Assembly: GCF_000470775.1 (NCBI RefSeq)
Contig: NC_022438.1
Location: 2,108,001-2,172,000, forward strand
Source: Leifsonia xyli subsp. cynodontis DSM 46306
GTDB lineage: Bacteria; Actinomycetota; Actinomycetes; Actinomycetales; Microbacteriaceae
Direction of reading: 5' to 3'
DNA: 64,000 nucleotides
Numbering within the stretch: the first letter of the stretch is position 1; the number at the start of each line of letters is the position of its first letter. The translations under genes were made by a program, and so were the position numbers. Below the pieces are notes generated by a model that was given only the letters and a program-made list of their open reading frames with translations, had not been told where the DNA came from and searched no databases. This document shows, piece after piece, positions 30,858 through 38,905 of this stretch.

Positions 30858-31129
30858 TCACGAAATACCTGACCCGGAATAAGAGGATCAACACTCGTGA
30901 CCACGACATCGTGGTCACGGTCAACTGTCGCACGGACTCCTTCGGGCACACATTCCACACCATCGACCTGGCCTTCGACGAGGAGCTGAGCGTCGGCTAT
31001 GTCTCCCGGGTCCTGGCTGAACTCGCCGCCCGCCTGTTGGACACCACGGACACAATCCCGCCCGGCCACACGGCCTTCTGTCATGCGCCTGCCGCCCACA
31101 CCCGTGAATCAGAGAAGGAGCCGGGATGA
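30854..31129 (+). CDS. Early phage protein of unknown function
   Basis: This 91-aa protein (MITKYLTRNKRINTRDHD) starts at ATG 30854 with AGAAGGAAAA upstream. No motif recognised. It is overlapped by 4 bases by the following small membrane gene, so it belongs to the same operon. Confidence 0.65.
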   Translation: MITKYLTRNKRINTRDHDIVVTVNCRTDSFGHTFHTIDLAFDEELSVGYVSRVLAELAARLLDTTDTIPPGHTAFCHAPAAHTRESEKEPG

Positions 31130-31221
31130 TCGTGTTCGCGTGTGTGGTCGGGTGGGGTATCGCTGTGGTGTGGGGTGCCGCCGTGGTGTGGGACTGGTTC
31201 AGCGGTCGCGGGGTGGGCTGA
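31126..31221 (+). CDS. 31-aa single-span membrane peptide
   Basis: ATG 31126 to TGA 31221 encodes MIVFACVVGWGIAVVWGAAV and a short tail, essentially one transmembrane helix. An AAGGAG RBS lies just upstream. It overlaps both neighbours (ATGA; TGATG). Its size and the coupling suggest a real tiny gene. Function unknown. Confidence 0.55.
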   Translation: MIVFACVVGWGIAVVWGAAVVWDWFSGRGVG

Positions 31222-31406
31222 TGGACGATGTGATGCGGACGGTTGTGGGCATTGTCTATGGGCCACGGTTCACCGGCCGTGACCTTCCACCACGACCCGG
31301 CGGCCGTAACGACAGTGTGGCTGCTGCTGGTGGTGATCATCGCCGTGACCAGTGGGATGTCGACAACCTCGTCCGCGGGGACGGGATGCCGGAGGGCGCG
31401 GCGTGA
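31221..31406 (+). CDS. Small early phage protein
   Basis: This 61-aa product from ATG 31221 (MDDVMRTVVGIVYGPRF) is polar, with a DHRRDQWDVDNLVRGD stretch. The TGATG overlap upstream and GTGA overlap downstream support this frame over a longer competing one. Not recognised. Confidence 0.5.
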   Translation: MDDVMRTVVGIVYGPRFTGRDLPPRPGGRNDSVAAAGGDHRRDQWDVDNLVRGDGMPEGAA

Positions 31407-32002
31407 CTTACTTCGATCGTATCCTCGACGATGGCACGATGCGCGAGCGGTGGCAGGAGGCGCGCTGGCCGGTGGTTGGCGCGTCCGATGCCGCGAAGCT
31501 GTCGAAAGCGTCCTCGCTCCCGTCCTACCTGCGGGGCAAGCTTTCCCGGACGGGCTTCCATGGCAACGACTACACCGCCTCCGGCCACCGGTGGGAGCCG
31601 ATGATGCTCGCCTGGGCCGGTATCCCGCAGAACGTCGCGCTCGTCCACGCACCCGACGAGCCCGGGTTCGCTGCGACGCCGGACGGGATCCTTGAGCTGC
31701 CAGGCGGGCGGCTACGGCTGGCGGAGTGTAAGGCGAAGCACGGGCGGATCGTGAACGGTCCGACGCTGCCCGAGTGGCGGCAGCTCGCGTGGCAGTTCCT
31801 CGTGTTTCCCGAGGCCGAGGAGATCGAGTTCGTCTGGGCCGAGATCGTGGGCGGTGAGCTGCGCACGGCCGAGCCGAAGCACCTGACGATCCCGCGGGAC
31901 CACCCGAAGATCACGGACCTGACCGCCCATCTCCTCCCTATCGCGACCGAGCTGCTGGCGCAGCTGCGCATCGCGCTCGACTTCGAAAGGCAGCTCGCAT
32001 GA
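31403..32002 (+). CDS. YqaJ-like viral exonuclease
   Basis: This 199-aa protein from GTG 31403 has the lambda-exonuclease/YqaJ fold signatures: GASDAAKL near residue 27, GHRWEPMMLAW, and the catalytic PD-(D/E)XK core (FAATPDGIL; AECKAKHG). Such exonucleases chew 5' ends to make single strands for the annealing protein. It is directly followed by, and overlaps, the RecT-like gene, forming a phage recombination pair. Confidence 0.85.
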   Translation: MTYFDRILDDGTMRERWQEARWPVVGASDAAKLSKASSLPSYLRGKLSRTGFHGNDYTASGHRWEPMMLAWAGIPQNVALVHAPDEPGFAATPDGILELPGGRLRLAECKAKHGRIVNGPTLPEWRQLAWQFLVFPEAEEIEFVWAEIVGGELRTAEPKHLTIPRDHPKITDLTAHLLPIATELLAQLRIALDFERQLA

Positions 32003-32880
32003 CCAGCACCGCTCTCAAGCCGTATGACTCGGCGTCGCTTCCCGAGCGGCAGCAGTACGCGCAGACCCTCGCAACGGGCGGTGACCTGATCCCGAGGGGT
32101 CTGTGGGCGCAGGTTCGCCAGCCCGACGGCTCGGTGACCCAGGCGCCGTCGCCGGGGAAGGTGCTCCTGGTGATGGAGACCGGCGCGATGCTCGGCCTCC
32201 ACCCGGTGGCAGCACTGCAGGGCGTCCACATCATTGAGGGGAAGGCGACGCTCTCACCGGCGCTGATGAGCGCGGTCGTGCGCAAGGCCGGCCACCGCCT
32301 CCGGGTGCGGACGAGTGGGAGCATCGCGGGCGGAGACTTCGCCGCGACCGCATCGCTCACACGCTCCGACGACCCCGACTTCACCTACGAGGCCACCTGG
32401 ACGACTGAGCGCGCGACCCGCGCCGGCCTGATGGGCAAGGACGTGTGGAAGAAGTACGCGGAGGCGATGTGCAAGGCCCGTGCGATCTCGGAGGTGTGCC
32501 GCGAGGGCGCGGAGGACGCACTCATGGGCGTGCATTACACCCCGGAGGAGCTCGACACCCCCGTGACCCAGAACGGTGAGGCCGACGTGATCGAGGGCGT
32601 ACTGGAGCCGACCGAGGACTGGGCGGCGATGATCAAGGACGCGCAGACGAAGGAAGCCGTCGAGGAGATCGTCGCGAGGGCGAAAGCCGTGGGCGAGTTC
32701 ACCGACCCGGTGCGGACCCTGGCGCTCGCCCGGTACGGCGCGATCGGCCGCGCCGAGGAGAAGACCGTCGAAGCTGAGCCCGTAGCGAACGAGGGCGAGG
32801 AGGTCTCTGAGGAAGAGTACCTGCGTCGCGAGGCAGCAGAGTACGAGGCGGCGGTTGCGCGCGGTGAGGTGCAGCCGTGA
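31999..32880 (+). CDS. RecT-like single-strand annealing protein
   Basis: This 293-aa protein has the actinophage RecT-like core: METGAMLGLHPVAALQGVH, IIEGKATLSPALMSAVVRKAG, and KKYAEAMCKARAISEVCREG, ending VHYTPEEL. The C-terminal 90 residues are acidic. It would anneal strands exposed by the YqaJ exonuclease for recombination and concatemer formation. Confidence 0.8.
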   Translation: MTSTALKPYDSASLPERQQYAQTLATGGDLIPRGLWAQVRQPDGSVTQAPSPGKVLLVMETGAMLGLHPVAALQGVHIIEGKATLSPALMSAVVRKAGHRLRVRTSGSIAGGDFAATASLTRSDDPDFTYEATWTTERATRAGLMGKDVWKKYAEAMCKARAISEVCREGAEDALMGVHYTPEELDTPVTQNGEADVIEGVLEPTEDWAAMIKDAQTKEAVEEIVARAKAVGEFTDPVRTLALARYGAIGRAEEKTVEAEPVANEGEEVSEEEYLRREAAEYEAAVARGEVQP

Positions 32881-33266
32881 CCGAGCTTGTGCATGCCACG
32901 ACCGGCGAGCTGATCGACTACCAGCCGGTCTCGCCGATGGAGATCGAGTTCATCATCCGCGAGATCGGCGAACGGTTGGAGACGGCAGTACCGGTCCTCA
33001 AGCAGATGTGGCGCGACCGCTACGAAGCCGAACGGGAACTGATCAAAGCGCGCGCGACCGCGATGCTCAACTCCAAGGCCGACTCCGTGACAGAGAAGCG
33101 CGCCGAGGCTGACCTTGCCGCCCTGCCGCACCGGTTGGAGTTCGACCTCAAGAAAGAGGCTCTCCACGCGGCCGAGGAGTTGCAGAAGGCTCTCACGGCG
33201 AAGCTCTACGGCTACCTCAACCTCAACAAGGCGCTCGCGTCGTCGTACAACGCGACCGGCCGCTGA
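32877..33266 (+). CDS. Early phage protein, predicted coiled coil
   Basis: This 129-aa protein (MTELVHATTGELIDYQP) is rich in Glu, Lys, Ala and Leu, with a long helical stretch (about 35-115). It follows recombination genes with a 4-base overlap. Similar helical proteins accompany RecT/exonuclease pairs in actinophages. Function unknown. Confidence 0.65.
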   Translation: MTELVHATTGELIDYQPVSPMEIEFIIREIGERLETAVPVLKQMWRDRYEAERELIKARATAMLNSKADSVTEKRAEADLAALPHRLEFDLKKEALHAAEELQKALTAKLYGYLNLNKALASSYNATGR

Positions 33267-33291
33267 AAACCCACCCAGAGAAGGGAACACC

Positions 33292-33738
33292 GTGTCCGAT
33301 TACCTTGGCACCCTGGACGGTGCGGTCGCCGATCAGGTCCAGACTGAGGATCTCCGCGAGCTGCCACAGCCGCGTCGCACCCACCGTTCGGCGAGGAAAG
33401 CCGGAACCGCGTTCGAGTCATCCGTCGCCGCGTATCTCGCCGCCGAGCTCGACGACGACCGGATCGAACGGCGCGCGAAGAACGGTGTCAAAGACCGCGG
33501 CGACATCACCGGGGTGAAGACGATCCGCGGCGGGCGGGTCGTGATCGAGTGCAAAAACGTGGCCACCCTCGCCCTGCCCGCCTGGCTGCGGGAGGCCGAG
33601 ACCGAGGCCGGCAACGACGACGCTGTAATCGGGGTTGTCGTCCACAAACGCCGCGGCGTCGCCGACCCAGCCGAGCAGTTCGTGACCATGACCCTGAACA
33701 CCCTCGCCCGTCTCCTGAACGGCGGGGCCGAACTATGA
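33292..33738 (+). CDS. PD-(D/E)XK nuclease, Holliday-junction-resolvase-like
   Basis: This 148-aa protein from GTG 33292 (AGAAGGGAA RBS). After a disordered N-terminus it has a compact nuclease core: ERRAKNGVKDRGDITG, then RGGRVVIECKNV with the acidic E-x-K catalytic pair near residue 82. Its place among recombination genes fits a junction or branch resolvase. The exact specificity cannot be told. Confidence 0.65.
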   Translation: MSDYLGTLDGAVADQVQTEDLRELPQPRRTHRSARKAGTAFESSVAAYLAAELDDDRIERRAKNGVKDRGDITGVKTIRGGRVVIECKNVATLALPAWLREAETEAGNDDAVIGVVVHKRRGVADPAEQFVTMTLNTLARLLNGGAEL

Positions 33739-34058
33739 GCCCCGACACGATTCCCGTCCTCATCGACATCACGGGCAACGAGATCCACATCCTTGAGCTG
33801 ATCAATACCCCCGTCGGCCTCGCACTCAACGACCGCGGCGTCTACTCGCTGCTCGGCACCGTCCGTGAGGCACAGATCGCCGGGGCGCGCGAGGGGTCGC
33901 TGATCAACAGCTGGCGGTGGGACTCCGAAGGCTACTCGGGTGAAGCGAAGACGAAAGCCGCCGCCATCGCCGCGATGCTCACCGACACCGGCTATGTCCA
34001 AGCGACCCTGACCGACACGATCCCCGACCTCCTCGACCACTGGGATGGTGCCGGATGA
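33735..34058 (+). CDS. Early phage protein of unknown function
   Basis: This 107-aa protein (MSPDTIPVLIDITGNEIHIL) starts at ATG 33735, overlapping the nuclease stop. No domain is recognised. The N-terminal 40 residues look like a small beta domain; the C-terminus is helical and acidic. Confidence 0.6.
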   Translation: MSPDTIPVLIDITGNEIHILELINTPVGLALNDRGVYSLLGTVREAQIAGAREGSLINSWRWDSEGYSGEAKTKAAAIAAMLTDTGYVQATLTDTIPDLLDHWDGAG

Positions 34059-34471
34059 TCCCCGCGACGGTGAAGAAGGCGGTCCTGACCCGCGACGGTG
34101 GTGTATGCGTTCTGGCGTCGTTCGGGTGTCTCGGTGAGGCGACGGCGTGCGATCACCGCATCGGGCGTGGGATGGGCGGTGGCCGCGGGTTGGATGTGCC
34201 GGTGAACCTGGTGGCCGCGTGTGTGCTGTGCAACGGCCTGAAAGAGGACGACACCCAGTTCCAACGGGAGTGCGCACGCCGGGGTTTGAAAATCCGCCGC
34301 ACCCAGACCACCACCCAAGACCTGGAGAACGCCGCGCGTATCCCCGTGCAATACCCCGACGGCACCTGGTGGACCCTCACCGGCACCACCAAGCGCCCGC
34401 TGCGAGCGGACGAAGCGAACACCCTGATTACCCGGCACGGGCTCGATCAGAACAGAAGGAAGGCGAGCTGA
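34055..34471 (+). CDS. HNH endonuclease
   Basis: This 138-aa protein has an HNH core: GGVCVLASFGC, the catalytic CDHRIGRGMGGG, and VNLVAACVLCNGLK with the zinc-binding cysteines. It is the first of three HNH genes in the prophage. Its location in the replication region suggests a role in recombination or host DNA nicking rather than packaging. Confidence 0.8.
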   Translation: MIPATVKKAVLTRDGGVCVLASFGCLGEATACDHRIGRGMGGGRGLDVPVNLVAACVLCNGLKEDDTQFQRECARRGLKIRRTQTTTQDLENAARIPVQYPDGTWWTLTGTTKRPLRADEANTLITRHGLDQNRRKAS

Positions 34472-35241
34472 TGGCGTGGTTCAAGGTTGATGACGGTTTC
34501 TGGTCACACCCTAAAACCCTGAGGCTGTCGACGGCGGCGGTGGCTTTGTGGGTGCGGGCCGGGTCGTGGTCTTCTCAGCAGTTGACGGACGGCGTCATTG
34601 AGCATCATGTGCTCGGAATGTTCGGTGCGACGGCTAAAGTAGCGCGGGAGCTCGTGGATGTCGGGTACTGGGAGATCGATGCTCGCGGCTATGTTTTCCA
34701 CGATTGGCAGGACTATCAAGAGGAATCCGAGAAGGTCAAGGCCCGCCGAGAGGCTGCGCGTGAACGTATGCGCACTGTTCGCGCGAACAGAACCCGAACA
34801 GAACCCGAACATGCCAACGAACGTTCCGACGAACATGCGGAGAAGTTCGCGGGAAGTTCGGAAGAAGTTCGCCTAACCCCGACCCGACCCGACCCGACCT
34901 ACTTAACAACACCTGACGGTGTTGTTGCCCGCACTCGTGGGACCCGCATCCCGGAGCCGTTCGTCGTGACCGGGCAGATGCGGGCCTGGGCGGCCAGCGA
35001 GGTCCCGGCGGTCGATGTGGACGCGGCGACCCGGAAGTTCGTGGATCACTGGCGGGCGAAGTCCGGCCGTGACGGGACGAAGCGGGACTGGACGGCCGCG
35101 TGGCGCAACTGGCTGAGAACCGACGCCGAACGCAAACCGCAGGCCCGACCGGACAAGGACGAGCGTGCTTTGTCCGTTATCGAGATGGGTCAACGCATGG
35201 CGGCGGCGGACGCCGGAGCGCGCCGGGAGGTGACGGCGTGA
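34471..35241 (+). CDS. Replisome-organiser/DnaD-like phage replication protein
   Basis: This 256-aa protein from ATG 34471 (MAWFKVDDGFWSHPKT). The N-terminal winged-helix-like region (1-85) is typical of phage replication initiators; the middle is charged and disordered; the C-terminus (RDWTAAWRNWLRTDAE) resembles replication-loader tails. It probably binds the phage origin. A short tandem CCCGA-type repeat encodes the linker near 34880-34895 and could be part of or near the origin. Confidence 0.65.
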   Translation: MAWFKVDDGFWSHPKTLRLSTAAVALWVRAGSWSSQQLTDGVIEHHVLGMFGATAKVARELVDVGYWEIDARGYVFHDWQDYQEESEKVKARREAARERMRTVRANRTRTEPEHANERSDEHAEKFAGSSEEVRLTPTRPDPTYLTTPDGVVARTRGTRIPEPFVVTGQMRAWAASEVPAVDVDAATRKFVDHWRAKSGRDGTKRDWTAAWRNWLRTDAERKPQARPDKDERALSVIEMGQRMAAADAGARREVTA

Positions 35242-35606
35242 ACATTGATGAGACCGCGAAGGTGTTGGCGAAGATCCAGCTCGGCGACAACCGCCAGATC
35301 ACTTCGTTGGTGATCCAGGAGTGGCACGACACCATCGGGGACCTGCCCTATACGGACGCCGTGGAGGCGGTCAGGATGCACCGCCGTGACACGATCGCGT
35401 ATCTGATGCCTGCCCACATTCGAGCCAACGCTCGCGTCCTCCAGCATCGACGCGAACGGGCGCAGCGTATCGCCCGCCCGGGCCTGCCCCGACCGGAGAT
35501 CACCCTCGACCGGGAAACATTCGAGGCCGAGACACGGAAGTGGATCGAGCACTACCGCAGGCAGCGAGCAAACGAACCCATCGAGACGGAGGAGGCCACA
35601 GCGTGA
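35238..35606 (+). CDS. Replication-associated phage protein
   Basis: This 122-aa protein from GTG 35238 (MNIDETAKVLAKIQLGDNRQ) has the pattern ETAKVLAKIQ, WHDTIGDLPYTDAVEAV, HIRANARVLQHRRE. This pattern is common in actinophage genes next to DnaD-like proteins, perhaps a helicase-loading partner. GTGA overlap with the upstream gene. Confidence 0.6.
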   Translation: MNIDETAKVLAKIQLGDNRQITSLVIQEWHDTIGDLPYTDAVEAVRMHRRDTIAYLMPAHIRANARVLQHRRERAQRIARPGLPRPEITLDRETFEAETRKWIEHYRRQRANEPIETEEATA

Positions 35607-35938
35607 CCCAGATTGTGAAGTTCCCAGACGCCGTGTGGGGGCGGTTGGCGTCCCTGGCGGAAACGCGGGAGGTGTCCATCGCGGACCTGATCGTGGAGGC
35701 GGCGGAGCACCTGCTCGCGCAGGCTGGTAGCCGGCGGCGCGGCCGCCGGGTGTTGGACGGGGAGGACCCGGCGATCGCGGCGCGGATCCGCGACCTGGTG
35801 GAAACCCACCACACCACCGCGGGCATCGCCCGCGAGCTGGGCGTATCCGTGGACTCCGTGCGCACCGTGCTACGCCACCTTGGCATGCCCACCGACAACC
35901 GTTACCACGCCGCCCGGACACGGACCCAGGAACGATAG
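35603..35938 (+). CDS. Ribbon-helix-helix/HTH phage DNA-binding protein
   Basis: This 111-aa protein from GTG 35603. Residues 1-40 (VKFPDAVWGRLASLAETREV) look like a ribbon-helix-helix fold. Residues 70-100 (THHTTAGIARELGVSVDSVR) form a helix-turn-helix. A double DNA-binding layout suggests a transcription regulator of early or late genes. Confidence 0.65.
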   Translation: MTQIVKFPDAVWGRLASLAETREVSIADLIVEAAEHLLAQAGSRRRGRRVLDGEDPAIAARIRDLVETHHTTAGIARELGVSVDSVRTVLRHLGMPTDNRYHAARTRTQER

Positions 35939-35949
35939 GAGAACACCCC

Positions 35950-36378
35950 ATGACCGACCCCACCACCCCGACCAACCGCGCCACCCCGACCACCGTTGAG
36001 GCTCTGGCGGCGGAGCGGGACACGTACGCGCAGGCGCTCTGGGACGTGTACGGCATCCTCGGCTTCGACCGCGACGGTGACCCGACACCGGCCGCGTGCC
36101 TGACCTCCGGTGCTGAGGATTTCGCGAACTCGATGGTCGCCGCCGCCTGGGAGGCCCGCGAAAACACTGAGGAGGCTGTGCGTGAGGAGCGCCGCGACGC
36201 CCTCGAAGAGGTCCGCGCCCACCGGATCAAACACGTCTTCCAAGAACGCCCGAACGAGTACAGCTACCGGTGTTCCTGCGGATTCCTCGTCAAACACATC
36301 CCATTCGGCGGCCCAGCGGAGTGCCCGGAACTGTCCAACCTGATCCGCGGAACAACCGACGAGGAAACCCCCGCATGA
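35950..36378 (+). CDS. Phage protein with C-terminal zinc-finger-like motif
   Basis: This 142-aa protein (MTDPTTPTNRATPTTVEAL) with an RBS AGGAGAAC. Helical in the middle; the C-terminus has CSCGFLVKHIPFGGPAEC, a Cys/His cluster that could bind zinc. Function unknown. Confidence 0.6.
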   Translation: MTDPTTPTNRATPTTVEALAAERDTYAQALWDVYGILGFDRDGDPTPAACLTSGAEDFANSMVAAAWEARENTEEAVREERRDALEEVRAHRIKHVFQERPNEYSYRCSCGFLVKHIPFGGPAECPELSNLIRGTTDEETPA

Positions 36379-36434
36379 CAGACACCGACCCGCTCCTGGC
36401 AGCCGTCGAGGCGCTGACGAGGGAGACCCGATGA
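36375..36434 (+). CDS. 19-aa mini-ORF coupling two genes
   Basis: ATG 36375 to TGA 36434 encodes MTDTDPLLAAVEALTRETR. It overlaps the upstream stop and the downstream start by 4 bases each. It may be a translational coupling leader or a relic of a larger gene. Weak support. Confidence 0.35.
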   Translation: MTDTDPLLAAVEALTRETR

Positions 36435-37096
36435 CGTTGCTCTGCGTCACGAACGACATGGATGACTGGAGATCCTGCACTATCCGGGACGCCCACACCG
36501 TCCGTTGCGGGAACCCCGGCACCTGCACCGGCTGCCTGCCACGCCTGGCGCAGGTCGGGCTGCTCTGCTACCCGTGCTGGGATCGCGTGGAACACGCCTT
36601 CGCCGACTGGACCGCCGAACGCGCCCACCTGATGGGGTCGATCGACCGGGCCGTGCAACGCGACACCGGTGGCCGCACCTGCGGCCCGGAGGGATACGTC
36701 CCCATCCCCGGCACCCGCCTCGCCGTCGACGAGGTCGAGTCCTACCTCCGCTCCTCGAACGGGTTCCAGGCAGCGGAGGCGTGGGTGTCCACGGTGGCGG
36801 GCGCGGCGGACGCGGTCCGGTTCGCCGCCGCCGCCCACCGGGCGCTGCGCACCCATGAGCTCGAAGAACGCGCCCGCCCGCTACGCCGAACCCGCTGCCC
36901 CGAATGCGGGCAGCTGTCCTTCGTCCGCAACCCACCCGCCACCGCCGGTGCCCCCGTCACCGTCGTCTGCCAGAACGAAACATGCCGCACCGTCATCCGC
37001 GAAGGCGACCGCACCCCGAAGAAATTCGGTGACGAGGAGAAACTCGCCATCATCGCCCGCATCGAGAAAACCCGACCAAAGGAACGTAGCGCATGA
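36431..37096 (+). CDS. Cys-rich phage protein
   Basis: This 221-aa protein has an N-terminal Cys cluster (CGNPGTCTGC, CYPCW) and a C-terminal zinc ribbon (CPECGQLSF...CQNETC). Between them is a helical section. Two likely zinc sites suggest a nucleic-acid-binding or structural role. The pattern recurs in actinophages. Function unknown. Confidence 0.65.
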   Translation: MTLLCVTNDMDDWRSCTIRDAHTVRCGNPGTCTGCLPRLAQVGLLCYPCWDRVEHAFADWTAERAHLMGSIDRAVQRDTGGRTCGPEGYVPIPGTRLAVDEVESYLRSSNGFQAAEAWVSTVAGAADAVRFAAAAHRALRTHELEERARPLRRTRCPECGQLSFVRNPPATAGAPVTVVCQNETCRTVIREGDRTPKKFGDEEKLAIIARIEKTRPKERSA

Positions 37097-37107
37097 CAGG
37101 AGGACGC

Positions 37108-37356
37108 ATGATCACGTTCGAGGACAGCGCAGACCCCAAGTACATCGATGTGGACCTAGCCGCACAGCTCGTGAACCGGAAGCAGCGCACGATCTACGAA
37201 TGGATCAAGTTCGAGTCCGTCCGCACCCTCAAGCGACCGAACATGGCAGTGCTCGTACATATGGACGACATTCGCAAGATCGACGGCGAAAGGGCACACG
37301 GCAGACGCAGAAAACCCCGCCCACCATGGGAACGACTCGCCGGAAGGGATGCTTGA
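37108..37356 (+). CDS. Helix-turn-helix (MerR/excisionase-like) protein
   Basis: This 82-aa protein from ATG 37108, preferred over an ATG 15 bases upstream because AGGAGG sits 5 bases before it. The fold pattern (YIDVDLAAQLVNRKQRTIYEW, then FESVRTLKRPNMAVLVHMDD) is that of a DNA-binding domain such as excisionases and MerR-type adaptors. It could be the Xis partner of the integrase or a late-gene regulator. Confidence 0.6.
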   Translation: MITFEDSADPKYIDVDLAAQLVNRKQRTIYEWIKFESVRTLKRPNMAVLVHMDDIRKIDGERAHGRRRKPRPPWERLAGRDA

Positions 37357-37410
37357 CACTAAGCCGCACTGCCCGCAATCTCGAAGAAGAGGATGGAGAA
37401 CTCCACCCAA

Positions 37411-37453
37411 GAAGGCCCCGCAAGCGAATCCCCGCATCGCTCGCAGGGCCTTC
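37411..37453 (+). terminator. Imperfect hairpin after the HTH gene
   Basis: GAAGGCCC at 37411-37418 and GGGCCTTC at 37446-37453 pair, with further pairing inside. It lies between 37356 and the next start at 37488, a non-coding gap of 131 bases. Possible attenuator or RNA structure; no T-run. Confidence 0.4.
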
Positions 37454-37487
37454 GTGATTCTCTGGGTCCGACTCCTGGAGGTCTCTC

Positions 37488-37682
37488 ATGGCTGTGTCGT
37501 TGGGTCTCGGGACCGATTTCGAAGCAGAAGTCGCCACGCTGGCCGGGGTCACCAGCTACGACCCCGGCAGTCTGGAGATCACGCTCCTCAACCCGACCGG
37601 CGACACAACAATCAGGTTCACCATCGCAGTAAACGTCGACACCCCCACCCTGAAGATCATCCTCGGGAAGCACATATCATGA
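37488..37682 (+). CDS. Small phage protein, beta-rich
   Basis: This 64-aa protein (MAVSLGLGTDFEAEVATLAG) starts at ATG 37488 with TGGAGGT upstream. Predicted beta strands dominate (FTIAVNVDTPTLKIILG). ATGA overlap with the next tiny gene. Not recognised. Confidence 0.6.
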   Translation: MAVSLGLGTDFEAEVATLAGVTSYDPGSLEITLLNPTGDTTIRFTIAVNVDTPTLKIILGKHIS

Positions 37683-37762
37683 GCGCCATCCAGTGGTGGA
37701 ACGGCGGACACGACAGCCCCCTCAGCACCATCGGCTTCGTCCCGAATGAGCACCGCCGATGA
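37679..37762 (+). CDS. 27-aa phage mini-protein
   Basis: ATG 37679 to TGA 37762 encodes MSAIQWWNGGHDSPLSTIGF and seven more residues. It overlaps the upstream stop (ATGA) and the downstream HNH start (TGATG position), supporting real coupled translation. Function unknown. Confidence 0.45.
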   Translation: MSAIQWWNGGHDSPLSTIGFVPNEHRR

Positions 37763-38091
37763 GCATGCGGGTGTGCACCGTAAGCGGATGCCCCACCATC
37801 TTCGACGCAACCGAAGGCACGCGCTGCAGCGGGCACCGCAAGCAGACAGACCGAGCACGCGGCAGTCGCAAGCAACGAGGCTACGACGCCAACCACGACC
37901 GACTCCGCCGGCAATGGGCACCACGAGTAGCAGCAGGCACCATCCGCTGCGCACGCTGCGGCCTATACATCGGCACCGGCGAACCGTGGGCACTCGACCA
38001 CACCGACACGCGTGACGGCTACCTCGGCCCATCACACTCGCGCTGCAACAACAGCGCAGGAGGCAAAGCCTCACACCGATTCGCGGATTGA
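37759..38091 (+). CDS. HNH endonuclease
   Basis: This 110-aa protein has an HNH core in its C-terminal half: CARCGLYIGTGEPWALDHTD with the catalytic His, then PSHSRCNNSAGG. An N-terminal Cys/His pair (VCTVSGC...CSGH) may bind another zinc. It lies just before the terminase block. The second of three HNH genes. Confidence 0.8.
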   Translation: MSMRVCTVSGCPTIFDATEGTRCSGHRKQTDRARGSRKQRGYDANHDRLRRQWAPRVAAGTIRCARCGLYIGTGEPWALDHTDTRDGYLGPSHSRCNNSAGGKASHRFAD

Positions 38092-38103
38092 TCCCCCGCG
38101 ACA

Positions 38104-38136
38104 GAGAAGCCCAGCGTCCTGAGCGCTGGGCTTCTC
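38104..38136 (+). terminator. Terminator-like hairpin between HNH genes
   Basis: GAGAAGCCCAGCG and CGCTGGGCTTCTC form a perfect 13-bp stem (7-nt loop) starting 13 bases after the second HNH stop. It probably ends the early transcript before the packaging genes. Confidence 0.65.
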
Positions 38137-38156
38137 GCGTTCCTCAGGAGAATGAC

Positions 38157-38678
38157 ATGGCACAAGATAGCCCAACCAAGACGTGCGCCCAATGCGACCG
38201 GCCAGTCCGAGCGAGGGGCCTCTGCTCAACGCACTATAACCAGACGCAGAGCAACCGACACCGCAAGACGACGGTCGCCTGCGCAGTATGCGGCAACGCG
38301 GTCGCCAGGGCCACACACAGCGACCGCGCTCACGTCTGCTCAGCACCCTGCCGCGCCGCGCTCGCAGGACGTACCAGTGGCACAGGCAAGTACGACTGGG
38401 CGCGCGACGCAGCCAACCGAGCAAGGCAAGCCGGGGCCCACATCATCGAGGTCTTCACCGATATCGAGATCCACGAGCGTTACGGATGGATGTGCTACCT
38501 GTGCGGCACAGCAGTGGACCGCAGAGTTGATCCGCTCCACCCCGACGCGCCGAGCATCGACCACATGGTGCCACTGTCCAAGGGCGGACAGCACACCCGC
38601 AGCAACGTGGCCCGTGCTCACCTGCACTGCAACAGCAGCAAGCAGGACCGACCCGCACCCATGCCGCACGCCGTGTGA
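38157..38678 (+). CDS. HNH endonuclease next to terminase
   Basis: This 173-aa protein from ATG 38157 (CAGGAG RBS) has two zinc-type Cys sets (CAQCDRPV...CSTHY; CAVCGNAV). The HNH core follows: CYLCGTAVDRR, PSIDHMVPLSKGG, and SNVARAHLHCNSSK. In HK97-like phages an HNH protein encoded next to terminase is needed for genome packaging, a likely role here. Confidence 0.8.
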   Translation: MAQDSPTKTCAQCDRPVRARGLCSTHYNQTQSNRHRKTTVACAVCGNAVARATHSDRAHVCSAPCRAALAGRTSGTGKYDWARDAANRARQAGAHIIEVFTDIEIHERYGWMCYLCGTAVDRRVDPLHPDAPSIDHMVPLSKGGQHTRSNVARAHLHCNSSKQDRPAPMPHAV

Positions 38679-38905
38679 CTCTCACGCAAGGCAAGGCGAA
38701 CACAGATTCGAAGGTCGAGTTAGCCGAGTCGAACACAGACCCAGGGGGTAGGGGTCAAGCAGCCCCCACGCCGACCCGCCGGGGAGGTCGGCCGTTGGTG
38801 CGGAGGGTTCAAAAGTTTCGCTCCACCCCCTTTTTCGAACGTTGATTCGAATGTCCGTCGGTTCTGAGCGATTCGGAACTGCAGCGCGACGCTGAGGAGA
38901 AGCAC
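38679..38905. other. Non-coding gap before terminase, candidate cos/pac and late promoter region
   Basis: No convincing gene on either strand. It contains G-rich/C-rich blocks and the RBS GAGGAG before 38906. In siphophages the packaging site usually lies immediately upstream of or within the small terminase gene; this gap is the natural place here. No overhang sequence can be seen. Confidence 0.35.

Noticed and set aside
31243..31695. Plus-strand 150-aa frame with one hydrophobic segment
   Set aside because: Overlaps YqaJ in another frame; the tight start/stop overlaps favour the 61-aa gene at 31221.
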